Assembly: GCA_964634645.1 (NCBI GenBank)
Contig: CAZWKI010000008.1
Location: forward strand, 1-32,733
Length of the DNA: 32,733 bases
Reading direction: 5' to 3'
Source: CAZWKI01 sp964634645
GTDB taxonomy: Bacteria > Patescibacteriota > Patescibacteriia > UBA1558 > S5-K13
Numbering within the stretch: position 1 is the first letter of the stretch; each line of letters starts with the position of its first letter. The translations under genes were made by a program, and so were the position numbers. Below, piece after piece: positions 17,901-27,300 of this stretch. Below the pieces are notes generated by a model, which was not told the DNA's origin, did not search any database, and worked only from the letters and a program-made list of their open reading frames with translations.

Positions 17901-19625
17901 ATGAAAAAATCAAATAAAAATTTAAGAGAGATAGACACAGATGGCGATGGAATAAGTGATTTTGATGAAATAAATATTTATAAAACAGACCCAAATAATA
18001 AAGACACAGATGGCGATGGACTTAGTGATTTAGAAGAACTAGATAAGGGCTTTAATCCTCTTATTAGAGATTATTTTATTCCAAATAAGTCCAACAATTA
18101 TAGACCAAAGGCCTTGAGACCTCAGAGGCTCTTTTTTTATGGAATAAGTGCAATAATAATAAAAACAATAGTTGTCCTTACTTTAATATCTGTTCCACTT
18201 TCAGCATTTTTTAGTCCGGACTATGTTGCGCAAGAAGCCAAAAAAATAATAGCCCTTACAAATGAAATAAGAAAAAACTTGAATTTGTCTCAACTTATAG
18301 AAGACTCAAAGCTCAATCAAGCCGCTTTTTACAAAGCAGAAGATATGGCTATAAAGCAATATTTTTCTCATACCAATCCAGAGGGAAAAAAGATGTCATA
18401 CTGGTTAAACAATGTTTCTTATAATTTTCGTTTTGGTGGTGAAAATTTGGCAATGGGATTTTCTACAGCACAAGACGCTGTTTCAGCTTGGGTAAATAGT
18501 CCAAGCCACTACAAAAATATAATTGATCCAGATTTCAAAGACACAGGAGTAGGAATTTCAAATGGACTTTATGGTGGAGTTGAAACAACTTTCATGGCTC
18601 AATATTTTGGTTCAAAAACCATAGTTCAGGAAAAAATAATTGAAGAAAAAGTAGAAACCGAAATAATTCCAAAAACAGAAACTAAAGAATTGGTTCCACT
18701 TCCAGTAATTCCAGTAGTTAGCCCAGAAAAACAAAACCCAACAAGCATTGTTTACAATAACATACCAATAATTACAGAAAAAACAAAAGAAGTAGTACAA
18801 GGCATAAATATTCTTTCAGAAAAGCAGGATTTTGTAATAGAAATTCCAGCAAAACTAGAGTTTCAAGAAGATAAAAAGTTATTTAATAAGGATTATGTAC
18901 AGGCAGAAGTATTTGCTCCACAATGTACAGGCTTTTCTATTTTTGTAAATTCGGAAGAACAAATTAACAAAGAAGGAATTTGTACATCTACAGAACAATT
19001 ACTTACAAAAGAGGGAGAAAACACAATTGAGTTCAGTGTAAATTATCCTGATGACAAAAATTCAAAAACAGAATACAAAATTATTCTTGATAAGTCAGCC
19101 CCAGAGATTATAAATACAGAAAAAACCGTTCTTTTAGCAAAAGAGAATTTTGCAAAAGAAACAGTTGTTTTGGCAGAGATTTATCTTAGCAATGATACAA
19201 GCGAAGCAAAACTATACATAAAAGATAATGTTATAACCCTTATTCAAGATGAAAACTATAAATCAAAATGGACAGGACATATGATAATTGACAATTCTGA
19301 TGATATTTTTAAACCAGTTCTTTCTGCGACTCTTCATGCAAGTGACTTTGCGGGAAATGAGCTTGTTACAGATGTTGATTGGAGTTCAATAGTTCCTCTT
19401 CAAGCATCTGTTTCTGATCAATACAATTTTGCAAAAGCTCACAAACAGGTCAGCCCAATAAATACCTTATTTAGTATAAGTAGTATTTATTACAAAATTA
19501 TATTAGCCCTTGCAATAATACTTCTTTTTATAAATATATTTGTGAAAATAAAAATTCAGAGATTAGACATTATAGTATCTTCACTCCTTTTCATATTTTT
19601 GATTTTTGTTTTGGTAATTTTCTAA
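17901..19625 (+). CDS. Membrane CAP-domain (SCP-like) protein with N-terminal calcium-binding repeats
   Basis: A 574-residue protein starting at ATG 17901; an in-frame GTG at 17886 is rejected because the -10 box runs through it. Residues 12-45 hold two DTDGDG thrombospondin type 3 repeats (DTDGDGISDFDE, DTDGDGLSDLEE). A membrane helix follows (about 78-101), and basic residues before it imply the N-terminus is cytoplasmic. Residues 112-237 form a CAP domain (cysteine-rich secretory/SCP family) with the expected FSHTNPEG (H157), GGENLA (E181) and PSHYKNI (H203). After a Pro-rich linker come a beta-rich Ig-like region and a second membrane helix near the C-terminus. Bacterial CAP proteins are secreted proteins of unclear function. 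Calcium repeats on the inner side would be unusual. Confidence 0.88.
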   Translation: MKKSNKNLREIDTDGDGISDFDEINIYKTDPNNKDTDGDGLSDLEELDKGFNPLIRDYFIPNKSNNYRPKALRPQRLFFYGISAIIIKTIVVLTLISVPLSAFFSPDYVAQEAKKIIALTNEIRKNLNLSQLIEDSKLNQAAFYKAEDMAIKQYFSHTNPEGKKMSYWLNNVSYNFRFGGENLAMGFSTAQDAVSAWVNSPSHYKNIIDPDFKDTGVGISNGLYGGVETTFMAQYFGSKTIVQEKIIEEKVETEIIPKTETKELVPLPVIPVVSPEKQNPTSIVYNNIPIITEKTKEVVQGINILSEKQDFVIEIPAKLEFQEDKKLFNKDYVQAEVFAPQCTGFSIFVNSEEQINKEGICTSTEQLLTKEGENTIEFSVNYPDDKNSKTEYKIILDKSAPEIINTEKTVLLAKENFAKETVVLAEIYLSNDTSEAKLYIKDNVITLIQDENYKSKWTGHMIIDNSDDIFKPVLSATLHASDFAGNELVTDVDWSSIVPLQASVSDQYNFAKAHKQVSPINTLFSISSIYYKIILALAIILLFINIFVKIKIQRLDIIVSSLLFIFLIFVLVIF

Positions 19626-19651
19626 ACATTTGTACTACCAAATATTGATTG

Positions 19652-19686
19652 ACATTAATACAGGAATGTATTAATGTTTTGTATTA
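19652..19686 (+). terminator. Probable terminator of the CAP-domain gene
   Basis: ACATTAATAC (19652-19661) pairs perfectly with GTATTAATGT (19668-19677) around AGGAAT, followed by a short T-rich stretch (TTTGTATT). The stem is AT-rich and the T-run weak. Confidence 0.65.
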
Positions 19687-19729
19687 TACGGGTTTTTAAA
19701 ATATGTTGACAATATGTTAATAACATTGG

Positions 19730-19757
19730 TTGACCTTATCTAATGGGGAGTTATAAT
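19730..19757 (+). promoter_or_regulatory. Promoter of the TSP1-like surface protein gene
   Basis: TTGACC (19730-19735), 16 bases, TATAAT (19752-19757). Transcription would start near 19764. The leader of about 100 nt contains a hairpin (AAGTTCTACA 19792-19801 with TGTAGAATTT 19814-19823). Confidence 0.65.
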
Positions 19758-19865
19758 GAAGATATGGGACGAGTATTTATTATGGTTCGATAAGTTCTAC
19801 AAAATTTTAAGACTGTAGAATTTATGGCTCTAATTTACATAATTTAATAAATAATTTGTAAAATT

Positions 19866-21508
19866 ATGTTTAAAAGTAAAAATTAAGTGCATTACTCGCA
19901 TTTTTAATGATTTTTACAATGGTTAGTCCGACATTAGAGCTTAATGCAGGCCAGCCTAGTTATACAGTTGATAGTTATAGTAATAATAGCTATGATACCC
20001 CAAAAGATGAGTTTATTCAAAATGAAACTGTTTATGGAAAAGGAAGCAGTTCAAATTATTATTATTTGAGAATAGGCTATTATGATCCCAACGATACTTT
20101 TAAATATGAATGTACTTCTACGATTACTGGCTATGAAATTACTTGTGATTATCAACTTCCCAGTGATGCTCTTCCTGGACAATGGAAAATAAAATTTGCT
20201 GCTAAACCCTCGGATCCAGCATCTTGGAACGCAAATGATACAAAAGAAACAGCTTATTTTAATGTAACCGCTACACCACCAACAGACGAATGTACAATTA
20301 ATGATTATGAATACACTGAATGGAGTGCGTGTGAAAATTATACACAAACAAGAGAATTTGTTTTAAAAGAGTCTGCTACTTGTGATGTTCCATATATACC
20401 AGAACAAGGAGAACTAGAGCCACTTGAACAAAGTTGTGGCATTACAGATCCTGTAGATTGTACAATTAATGATTATGAATACACTGAATGGAGTGCGTGT
20501 GTGAATGATATAAAAACCAGAATACTTTTAAGTCAAAATGAGTGTGTCGGTGGTGTAGATCCAATTCTTACAACGACATGCAATACTTGCGATTTAGACG
20601 ATTACACGTATAGCGATTGGGGTGAATGTATAGATGGGGTTCAGCATAGAACATGGTCTTGGAATATATCTTCTTATATTGCCTGCGAAGATGGATATAT
20701 TCCTCAAGAATCAGACCTCTTACAGAGCTGTAATCCAGAGTTACCAGATTGTACTTCAGAAGATTATTCAGAACCAACATCTTGGGGTGAATGTATAGAA
20801 GGTTCACAATCAGGTATAGGAACAAAACAAAATGAATGCAATGGACCAGAGACCTGGACATTTACACAATCATGTCAAGTTGAATTACCAGATTGTACAG
20901 AAGATGATTATACGATTGGTGATTGGGGGGCATGTTTAAGTACTGGCATGAGATATAGAACAGTTACACTAAATGAAGATTCTGAATGTGTTGTTCCTGA
21001 GGTTCAACCAGCAACTTCCGAACAATGTACTTATACACCACCATCAGGTGGAGGTGGAGGCGGTGGATATCCATTTTGGTTATTTGAAACATCAACAAAT
21101 CCTGTCGTACCACAAGTATTGGGTGAAAAAATTGGTGGAATTAGATATGTGAAATCACCAGACATTTCAACAGTTTTCTTGGTAGATGAAGATAATGTTA
21201 GAAATCCATATCCTCATTACCATGTTTGGGAATCATACTTTGGAAATGATTATTCATCAGTAGAGATAATTTCACAAAACAATATTTTGCAATACTTATT
21301 GGGGAAAAATATTTTCTTTAAAATTGGTTCTTTGATGAAGATAACAAGTGATACAAAAGTATATCAAGTAGCTGAAAATGGAATTTTGCATTGGATAAAA
21401 TCTGAAGAAACAGCAAAGAGATTATTCGGAGACAACTGGGCAAAATTAGTTTATGATTTACCAGAGGTATTTTTTGGAGATTATACAATAGGTGATCCAA
21501 TAGAATAA
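19866..21508 (+). CDS. Secreted surface protein with five TSP1-like repeats and the family module; start out of frame by one base at an A-tract
   Basis: The long frame (first ATG 19907, 533 residues) starts inside a signal peptide. The better start is ATG 19866: MFKSK, then an A5 run (19878-19882), then in the other frame KLSALLAFLMIFTMVSP. One extra A would join them into a complete signal peptide. After an Ig-like domain come five cysteine-containing TSP1-like repeats (residues 129-374 from 19907), each like DDYTYSDWGECIDGVQHR, with a C..W(S/G).C pattern. Then a Gly-rich linker (GGGGGGGYPFWLF) and the module shared with the genes at 5071 and 27817 (about 410-530). Probably an adhesin. The gene may be phase-off, rescued by slippage, damaged, or carry a consensus error. 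Confidence 0.8.
20291..20501 (+). repeat. Exact 43-nt direct repeat in the TSP1-like region
   Basis: 20291-20333 recurs exactly at 20459-20501, encoding CTINDYEYTEWSAC in the first two TSP1-like repeats, while the rest of each repeat has diverged. This suggests a recent conversion between repeat units. Confidence 0.9.
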
Positions 21509-21521
21509 ATTTTAGTTTTAT

Positions 21522-21560
21522 AAAAACCGCCCCGCTAAGCGGGACGGTTTTTTGTTTTTT
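21522..21560 (+). terminator. Intrinsic terminator
   Basis: AAAACCG (21523-21529) pairs with CGGTTTT (21545-21551); after a C-A mismatch, CCCGC (21531-21535) pairs with GCGGG (21539-21543). Runs of A before and T after make it usable in both directions. Confidence 0.93.
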
Positions 21561-21568
21561 TAAACTTA

Positions 21569-21586
21569 GTGTATAATAATATACAC
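21569..21586 (+). promoter_or_regulatory. ABC exporter promoter overlapped by a perfect inverted repeat
   Basis: TATAAT (21572-21577) lies within GTGTATA (21569-21575) - ATAA - TATACAC (21580-21586). Such dyads on a -10 are typical repressor sites (GntR or TetR types). The -35 is poor. The predicted leader is about 25 nt. Confidence 0.5.
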
Positions 21587-21608
21587 GCTTAATAAAAATG
21601 ATACGATT

Positions 21609-22403
21609 ATGAGTATTATTGAGGTAAAAAATTTAACTAAAAAGTTCAAAGATTTCACTGCTGTTGACGACATTTCTTTTGATGTGAAAGAGGGTGAAAT
21701 TTTTGCATTTCTTGGTCCAAATGGTGCTGGGAAGTCTACTACTATAAAAATACTTACAACGCTTCTTAGGCCAACAACAGGTGAAATACAACTAAATGGA
21801 TTTGATGTACTAAAAGATCCAGATGGCGCAAGAAGATCTTTTGGAATTGTGTTTCAGGATCCATCTCTTGACGATGAGCTTACAGCTTATGAAAATATGG
21901 AATTTCATGGAGTTATATACGGAATAGAAAAAAAGATTCGTAGAGAAAAAATAGATCAATTACTTAAATTTGTAGATTTAATAGATAGAAAGAAAAGTCT
22001 TGTAAAAACATTTTCAGGAGGTATGAAAAGAAGATTAGAAATTGCAAGAGGATTACTACATCATCCCAAAATAATTTTTCTTGACGAGCCAACTCTTGGA
22101 CTTGATCCACAGACCAGAAATTATATGTGGAGCTATTTGAAAGAATTAAACAAGTCAGAAGGAATTACGATATTTTTTACAACTCATTACATGGAAGAGG
22201 CTGAGAAAATTGCTGGAAGGATTGCAATTATTGATCATGGTAAAATTATTGCTATTGATAGTCCAGAAAAATTGAAAGAACAAACAAATACAAATTCGCT
22301 TGAAGAAGCATTTTTGTCTTTTACTGGAAAAACAATAAGAGATGAAGAAGCTGGCTCTCTAGATATGATGCGAAATCATATGAAAATGAGACCGCACAGG
22401 TAG
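21609..22403 (+). CDS. ABC transporter ATP-binding protein, DrrA-like
   Basis: The 264-residue ATPase of an ABC-2 exporter. Walker A GPNGAGKST is at 36-44, the Q-loop glutamine at 83, the signature FSGGMKRRLE at 135-144 (F in place of the usual L), Walker B IIFLDEP with D159 and E160, and the switch histidine H193 (TTHYMEEAE). The Walker/signature spacing and GLDPQTR are typical of the DrrA/NodI/CcmA-like branch that powers drug, antibiotic or polysaccharide export. The C-terminal tail is short and ends with a Met/His/Arg-rich stretch. The permease gene follows after 97 bases. The substrate is unknown. Confidence 0.95.
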   Translation: MSIIEVKNLTKKFKDFTAVDDISFDVKEGEIFAFLGPNGAGKSTTIKILTTLLRPTTGEIQLNGFDVLKDPDGARRSFGIVFQDPSLDDELTAYENMEFHGVIYGIEKKIRREKIDQLLKFVDLIDRKKSLVKTFSGGMKRRLEIARGLLHHPKIIFLDEPTLGLDPQTRNYMWSYLKELNKSEGITIFFTTHYMEEAEKIAGRIAIIDHGKIIAIDSPEKLKEQTNTNSLEEAFLSFTGKTIRDEEAGSLDMMRNHMKMRPHR

Positions 22404-22500
22404 TTTTTCAAAAAATTGATATTTTAAAATATGAAAATCCGTTAGATAGATATTCAAAATATATTTTTCGGATTATTATGATAAATCAAATTATACTATT

Positions 22501-23277
22501 ATGGAAGTTAAACAAAAATTATCTAATGGATTGAAAACAATCTACATACTTTGGTTAAGACAGATAAAAAGATATTTTAGATCAAAATCAAGAATAATTG
22601 GTTCACTAGCTCAGCCACTCTTGTTTTTAGTAGCAATGGGATATGGTTTTCAGTCAACATATGAAAAAGCAGGAAGCGGAAATTATATTGAATTTTTGGC
22701 ACCAGGAATTATTGGAATGAGTATTATTTTTACAGCAATTTTTTCTGGAATGGATCTCATATGGGACAGACAGTTTGGATTTTTAAAAGAAACTCTTGTT
22801 GCTCCTGTTTCAAGACTAAATATTATGATAGGTCGTACTCTTGGAGGAGCAACAGTTGCAACAATGCAGGGAATTTTGGTATTAATAATGTCTATGTTTA
22901 TAGGGTTTCATCCCTATAATTGGTTTCTTATAATATTTCTTATTCCAACAATGCTTCTTGTAGCACTTCTATTTACTGCAATGGGAACAATGATCGCATC
23001 TTTACTTGATGACATGCAGGGTTTTCAACTTATTGTAAATTTTCTTGTAATGCCGATGTTTTTTCTGTCGGGTGCCTTATTTCCCATTTCAGAACTTCCA
23101 AAAGCTATAAGAATTATTTCAATGTTTGATCCTCTGTCATATGGAGTAGATGCATTTAGATTTTTTTTGATAAATCAAAGCCATTTTGGAATTCTAATAA
23201 ATATAATGGTTTTAAGTGGTGTGACGTTATTATTTTTATTTTTGGGAAGTTATTTTTTCTCAAGAATTGAGGCATGA
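22501..23277 (+). CDS. ABC-2 type transporter permease, DrrB-like
   Basis: A 258-residue membrane protein with six predicted helices, partner of the ATPase encoded just upstream. The N-terminus has a cytoplasmic amphipathic helix (LWLRQIKRYFRSKSRIIGSL). The core motif FLKETLVAPVSRLNIMIGRT and the late FFLSGALFPISELPKAIRII are characteristic of ABC-2 permeases of the DrrB group. The 97-base gap before it contains no gene; it includes inverted arms AATCCG and CGGATT that could fold in the mRNA. It is the only gene here that ends in TGA. Drug or lipid export is possible but unproven. Confidence 0.92.
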   Translation: MEVKQKLSNGLKTIYILWLRQIKRYFRSKSRIIGSLAQPLLFLVAMGYGFQSTYEKAGSGNYIEFLAPGIIGMSIIFTAIFSGMDLIWDRQFGFLKETLVAPVSRLNIMIGRTLGGATVATMQGILVLIMSMFIGFHPYNWFLIIFLIPTMLLVALLFTAMGTMIASLLDDMQGFQLIVNFLVMPMFFLSGALFPISELPKAIRIISMFDPLSYGVDAFRFFLINQSHFGILINIMVLSGVTLLFLFLGSYFFSRIEA

Positions 23278-23293
23278 TAATTATTTTAAGATA

Positions 23294-23328
23294 AAAAAAG
23301 AGGAGCAGAGGATTTCTGCTCCTTTTTG
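23294..23328 (+). terminator. Intrinsic terminator of the ABC genes
   Basis: AGGAGCAGA (23301-23309) pairs perfectly with TCTGCTCCT (23315-23323) around GGATT, flanked by an A-run and a T-run. Confidence 0.94.
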
Positions 23329-23329
23329 A

Positions 23330-23513
23330 AAAGTGAGAACACCAGTGCCGGTTATTTTAAAAACCGACGTTTTTCAAAAGCTCCAATTTGTTTGGGACTT
23401 AAGCTAAATATATTATATCATTAAATGCTCGCCCTTGCAAAGGACAGGCGTTTCAATATAGAATTGATATGGAGGCGTGCCCCCGCAATTCTGAGGGGCA
23501 AGAAGAGAATTAT
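23330..23513 (+). other. Non-coding stretch before tRNA-Ser, with GC-rich hairpin potential
   Basis: No convincing gene lies here. Near 23350 CGGTT can pair with AACCG. From about 23424 to 23502 the sequence is unusually GC-rich for this region: CGCC...GGCG arms near 23431-23451 and TGCCCC (near 23479-23484) with GGGGCA (near 23496-23501). It could be a tRNA leader, a small RNA or a dispersed element; I do not recognise it. Confidence 0.35.
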
Positions 23514-23603
23514 GGAGAGGTGGCTGAGTGGTTTAAAGCGACGGTCTCGAAAATCGTTTGGGAGTAATGTCCCTCTAGGGTTCAAATCCCTACCTCTCCG
23601 CCA
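23514..23603 (+). tRNA. tRNA-Ser(CGA)
   Basis: A complete class II tRNA of 90 nt. The acceptor GGAGAGG (23514-23520) pairs with CCTCTCC (23593-23599), with discriminator G and an encoded CCA. The anticodon stem ACGGT/ATCGT (one G-U) holds loop CTCGAAA with anticodon CGA at 23548-23550, reading UCG. The long variable arm folds with GGGA/TCCC, and the T arm is TAGGG-TTCAAAT-CCCTA. The long variable arm and anticodon define serine. Confidence 0.97.
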
Positions 23604-23645
23604 AGACAATTTTTTATTAAAGTAATCCTATTAAGCGAATGTGAA

Positions 23646-23674
23646 TTGCAATCAACATAGTTTAGTCCCATAAT
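23646..23674 (+). promoter_or_regulatory. Possible promoter of the SRPBCC gene
   Basis: TTGCAA (23646-23651), 17 bases, CATAAT (23669-23674). The predicted start near 23681 is about 40 nt before the ATG. Confidence 0.4.
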
Positions 23675-23721
23675 TTTCTACTGACTGGATTTTTGAAAAA
23701 AGTCGCTTTAAAATTAAATAT

Positions 23722-24168
23722 ATGAAAGAAATTACACTTCATGATCAGTGGCTTGTTAAAGCATCTATTGAAGATGTATTTGGAATGATTACAGATTTTG
23801 AGAAATTTCCGGAGCATTTTCCGAAAGTTGCCGAATCAATACAGGTTAAAAAACGAGAAGAAAATTATCTAGAAATGGATGCAATTGTTAGATCTTTTGG
23901 TAAAAAATTTACAGTACAAATGAAAACACAGATTCTTCCTGGAGAGGGTTTTATTTCGGATAATGAAAGTTTTAAATTCGGAACTTCTGGACATGAAGAG
24001 GTGCTACTTTCCAAATCTCCCAAAGGAACCATAATTAATTACACTTATAATGTTTCAATTCATAAAGCGTGGCTACGTGTAGTTGCAACACCACTTATCC
24101 GCTGGTACTCAATGAAATACTGGGAAAAAGCAGTTATAAAGGAATTAAAAAAGGCACTTGAGAAGTAA
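23722..24168 (+). CDS. SRPBCC (START/polyketide cyclase-like) family protein
   Basis: A 148-residue soluble protein. The N-terminal strand followed by VKASIEDVFGMITDFEKFPEHFPKV is the typical opening of SRPBCC/COQ10-like domains, and the C-terminal helix (about 125-147) would close the hydrophobic cavity. The family binds lipids or other hydrophobic ligands, and some members are enzymes. No catalytic residues can be assigned. The gene stands alone after tRNA-Ser and has no Shine-Dalgarno; its ATG sits in the AAATAT context common in this window. Ligand and role are unknown. Confidence 0.8.
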   Translation: MKEITLHDQWLVKASIEDVFGMITDFEKFPEHFPKVAESIQVKKREENYLEMDAIVRSFGKKFTVQMKTQILPGEGFISDNESFKFGTSGHEEVLLSKSPKGTIINYTYNVSIHKAWLRVVATPLIRWYSMKYWEKAVIKELKKALEK

Positions 24169-24344
24169 TAGCCTTAATCTTGAAATTTTAAATAATTTTA
24201 TCTTATTTTTGTGGGTTTTTAAATTTTTGTATTTTTTTATAAACAATCAAGAAATTTAGGTATTTTGTCTATTTAAATTTAGAATATCTTGATCAGTAGC
24301 TCTTATTGAAAAAAGAATTATCTAGTATGCTCAATATTAATATT

Positions 24345-24377
24345 TTATAAAAAACGCAGAACAATCTGCATTTTTTG
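24345..24377. terminator. Bidirectional terminator between convergent genes
   Basis: GCAGA (24356-24360) pairs with TCTGC (24365-24369) around ACAA, with A's on the left and T's on the right. It can end the large minus-strand gene (stop at 24397) and the plus-strand SRPBCC transcript. The 150 bases to its left are AT-rich with nothing else recognised. Confidence 0.75.
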
Positions 24378-24396
24378 TTTTGTATTTTAAGATTTA

Positions 24397-27300
24397 TTAT
24401 TCTATATCACTTCCCAAAATATAATCACCAAAGAATGCATCAGGCAAATCTTCTACTATCTTATTCCAAGAGTCACCATATAATTTTCTTGCAACACTTT
24501 CTGAAACAATCCATTGGATTATGCTGTTTTCTCCAACCCTATATACTTTTGGAATGCTCGATATTTTGAACAATGAATTTGTTTTATACGGAACATTTTT
24601 ATCTAACTGGTAAGACGCTATTTGTTCTTTTGATATAACTTTTACAAATGAGAAATCGTTTCCAAAATATGATTTCCATATATTTTGATTTGGATATGCA
24701 TGTCTTACGTTATTGCTATCTAAAAAATATACTGTTTTGCTATCGCTTGTTTTTACCCATGTTCCACTTGTCCAAAAATTTGACGATTGAATGTTGTTTT
24801 GTTGGTTTTCACTATTTTGGCGTTGTAAAATATTTATTGGAATTCCTCCACCAAGCCTTGGTATTACATCTACAGTTCTTATTGCGGTAGACGTATTTCC
24901 CCCAGCATCACTTACTACATAGGTAACAGAATAGCTTCCCACAACAGATGTGTTTACATCATTGCTTACAACTATGCTATTTGTTAAATCTCCATCTATC
25001 ACATCATTTGCCGTTGCGCCAGCATCAGAGTATAAAGCATCTTTATATATTGAAATTGGATTAGACCCCAGGATTGTGATAATCGGCGCGGTTATATCTT
25101 GTTGTATATTTGCTATAAGTGTTTTATCAGAGATAATATTTGTATCTGTTCTTGATGAGGTGAGTACTCCATCGTTCCACGAAGTAAAATAATAGCCGGT
25201 ATTAGGTATTGCTGTAACGGTAGCTCCACTGCTACCATGGTTTATAAGCTGTGTTGAAGATCCACCTATTGATCCACCCACTGTAGTAGAATAATTAAGC
25301 ATGTAGGTATTGATTGCGAAATTAGCAGTTATTGTTGTATTTGATGATGCGCTTAAATCTGTTCTTGATGTTGTCAGAATTCCATCGCTCCACGAAGTAA
25401 AATGATAACCAGTATCAGGAACCGCGGTAACAGGAGTTGCGTTTTCTCCATAATTTATAACCTGTGTTGATGACCCACTTATTGATCCATGTGCTCCTGC
25501 TAAATATGTAAAAGTATAAGTATTAATTGCAAAATTAGCCGTGAAGGTTTCTCCAGAGATAATATTTGTATCTGTTCTTGATGTTGTCAGAATTCCATCG
25601 CTCCACGAAGTAAAATGATAACCAGTATCAGGAACCGCGGTAACAGGAGTTGCGTTTTCTCCATAATTTATAACTTGTGTCGATGATCCACTTATTGATC
25701 CACCAGATCCAGCAATATAGTTTATTGTATTTGTTGCACCAGAAAAATTAGCATAAACAGTCAAATTTGCGACTATGTTAGTATCTGTTCTTGTTGCACT
25801 AAGCAAACCATCACTCCAAGACGAAAATAAATATCCAGTACTTGATACAGCGCTTACCTCAGCTCCATTTCCAGCATATTCAATAGTTTGGGTGCTTGAC
25901 CCAGAAATTGTTCCACCAGAATTTGCTATATAATCTAATGTATAGAAAAAATTATAAACAAAAGTTGAGACATCAGAATAGTTACCAGCATAGTCACAGG
26001 CAATGGCTTTTATTGTTGTAGGAGAATTTATACTAATAGTGCTATTGTATAAATTTCCAGAAGAACAAGTAGGGTTTGATCCATTTGTAAGATATCGTAT
26101 ATAAGAAGAGTTAGAAGAAAGTAGTTCAATATTTTGAGCAAAGGAATAGTTTCCAGCATCAGGACTTGCGATAACGTTTTCAGGATTTGTAACATCCACT
26201 ACTACATAGGAATTATCTGTTGTTTGGAAATATTGTAGATCAAGATTGTCTGCACTAATTATAAAATCAAAATATCCATCAGCATCTTCAGGTCCTACCG
26301 TATAAGTAAGGGTCCAATTGTTTCCAACATGAGAAAGATTTGATATTCCAGTTGATGTTACTCCACCTGGATATGGTTCAATGTTTAGTGTGCTAGAAAC
26401 ATCTCCTGTTGCTGAAAATGTTAAGGTTATTATATCAGAGGTCTTTGCTAATGTACTGCTTGCGTTGTTTGATGAGATACTTATGTTTGATATAGAGTAT
26501 ATAAGAGAGCTTCTTTCAATTGTAAATGTGTCTATTAAATTAAAATTTGTACAAAGACTTGCATCGCAAACTTCACCAGAAAGACTATAAGAACCATTAT
26601 TAACACCACTTATATCCCAATTAAAACTTTGATTTGTTGTAGTTGAAACAAGCGTGGTGGTTGAAACGCCGTCTGAAACATAAACATTATATGTTAGTGG
26701 ATCTCCGTTTGGATCTGTTGAAGTTGCCCATTGGATAAGTAGTTGATCACCACTATATACACCATTTGAGATTGGGCTTATAAAAGAGCTTGGATTTGGT
26801 GTAATGTTTGGCAAGTCTCCGAAAGAAAACGTTGTTGTTGAACATCTTGGTCTACCTTCGCCATCATAATTTGCTGTTACAACTGCCCTTGCCCCGTCTA
26901 TATATGTAGGTCCTCTTCTCGCAATGTGAACATGTGCATCTGGACATCCTGTTTTATGCATTGTTACCCATCTTGTAGAATTTCCTATATACCATTCCGC
27001 ATTATTTGTACACAAATTTTCGTTTTGGTATCTGAAATCCCAACCCAAATTATTATTTGGAGCATTTGAATATAATACAATCCAAAAATCTCCGTCTATA
27101 TTTAAGTTTTTTGTTCCGATTCTTCCATTTGCATTTGTAAAAAGAGGTATTAGCCTATGTGCTGAGTTCGCGGTGTGTGTATGATGAAAAGAATCGCTAT
27201 TAAAAATTGTACCAACTAGTTCTGTGCTTGCTTTGTTTCTCCAATCTGAAGAAAAATATGATATATCCTCACCATTTCCTATTAAATAAACAGATAGAGC

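Noticed and set aside
19744..19820. Short frames (16-20 codons) downstream of the CAP-domain gene
   Set aside because: They start within or upstream of the predicted transcription start and have no recognisable features; this stretch is better read as promoter and structured leader.
23421..23609. Minus-strand frame with WRRGRDLNPRG
   Set aside because: It is antisense to tRNA-Ser; such frames are a well-known annotation artefact.
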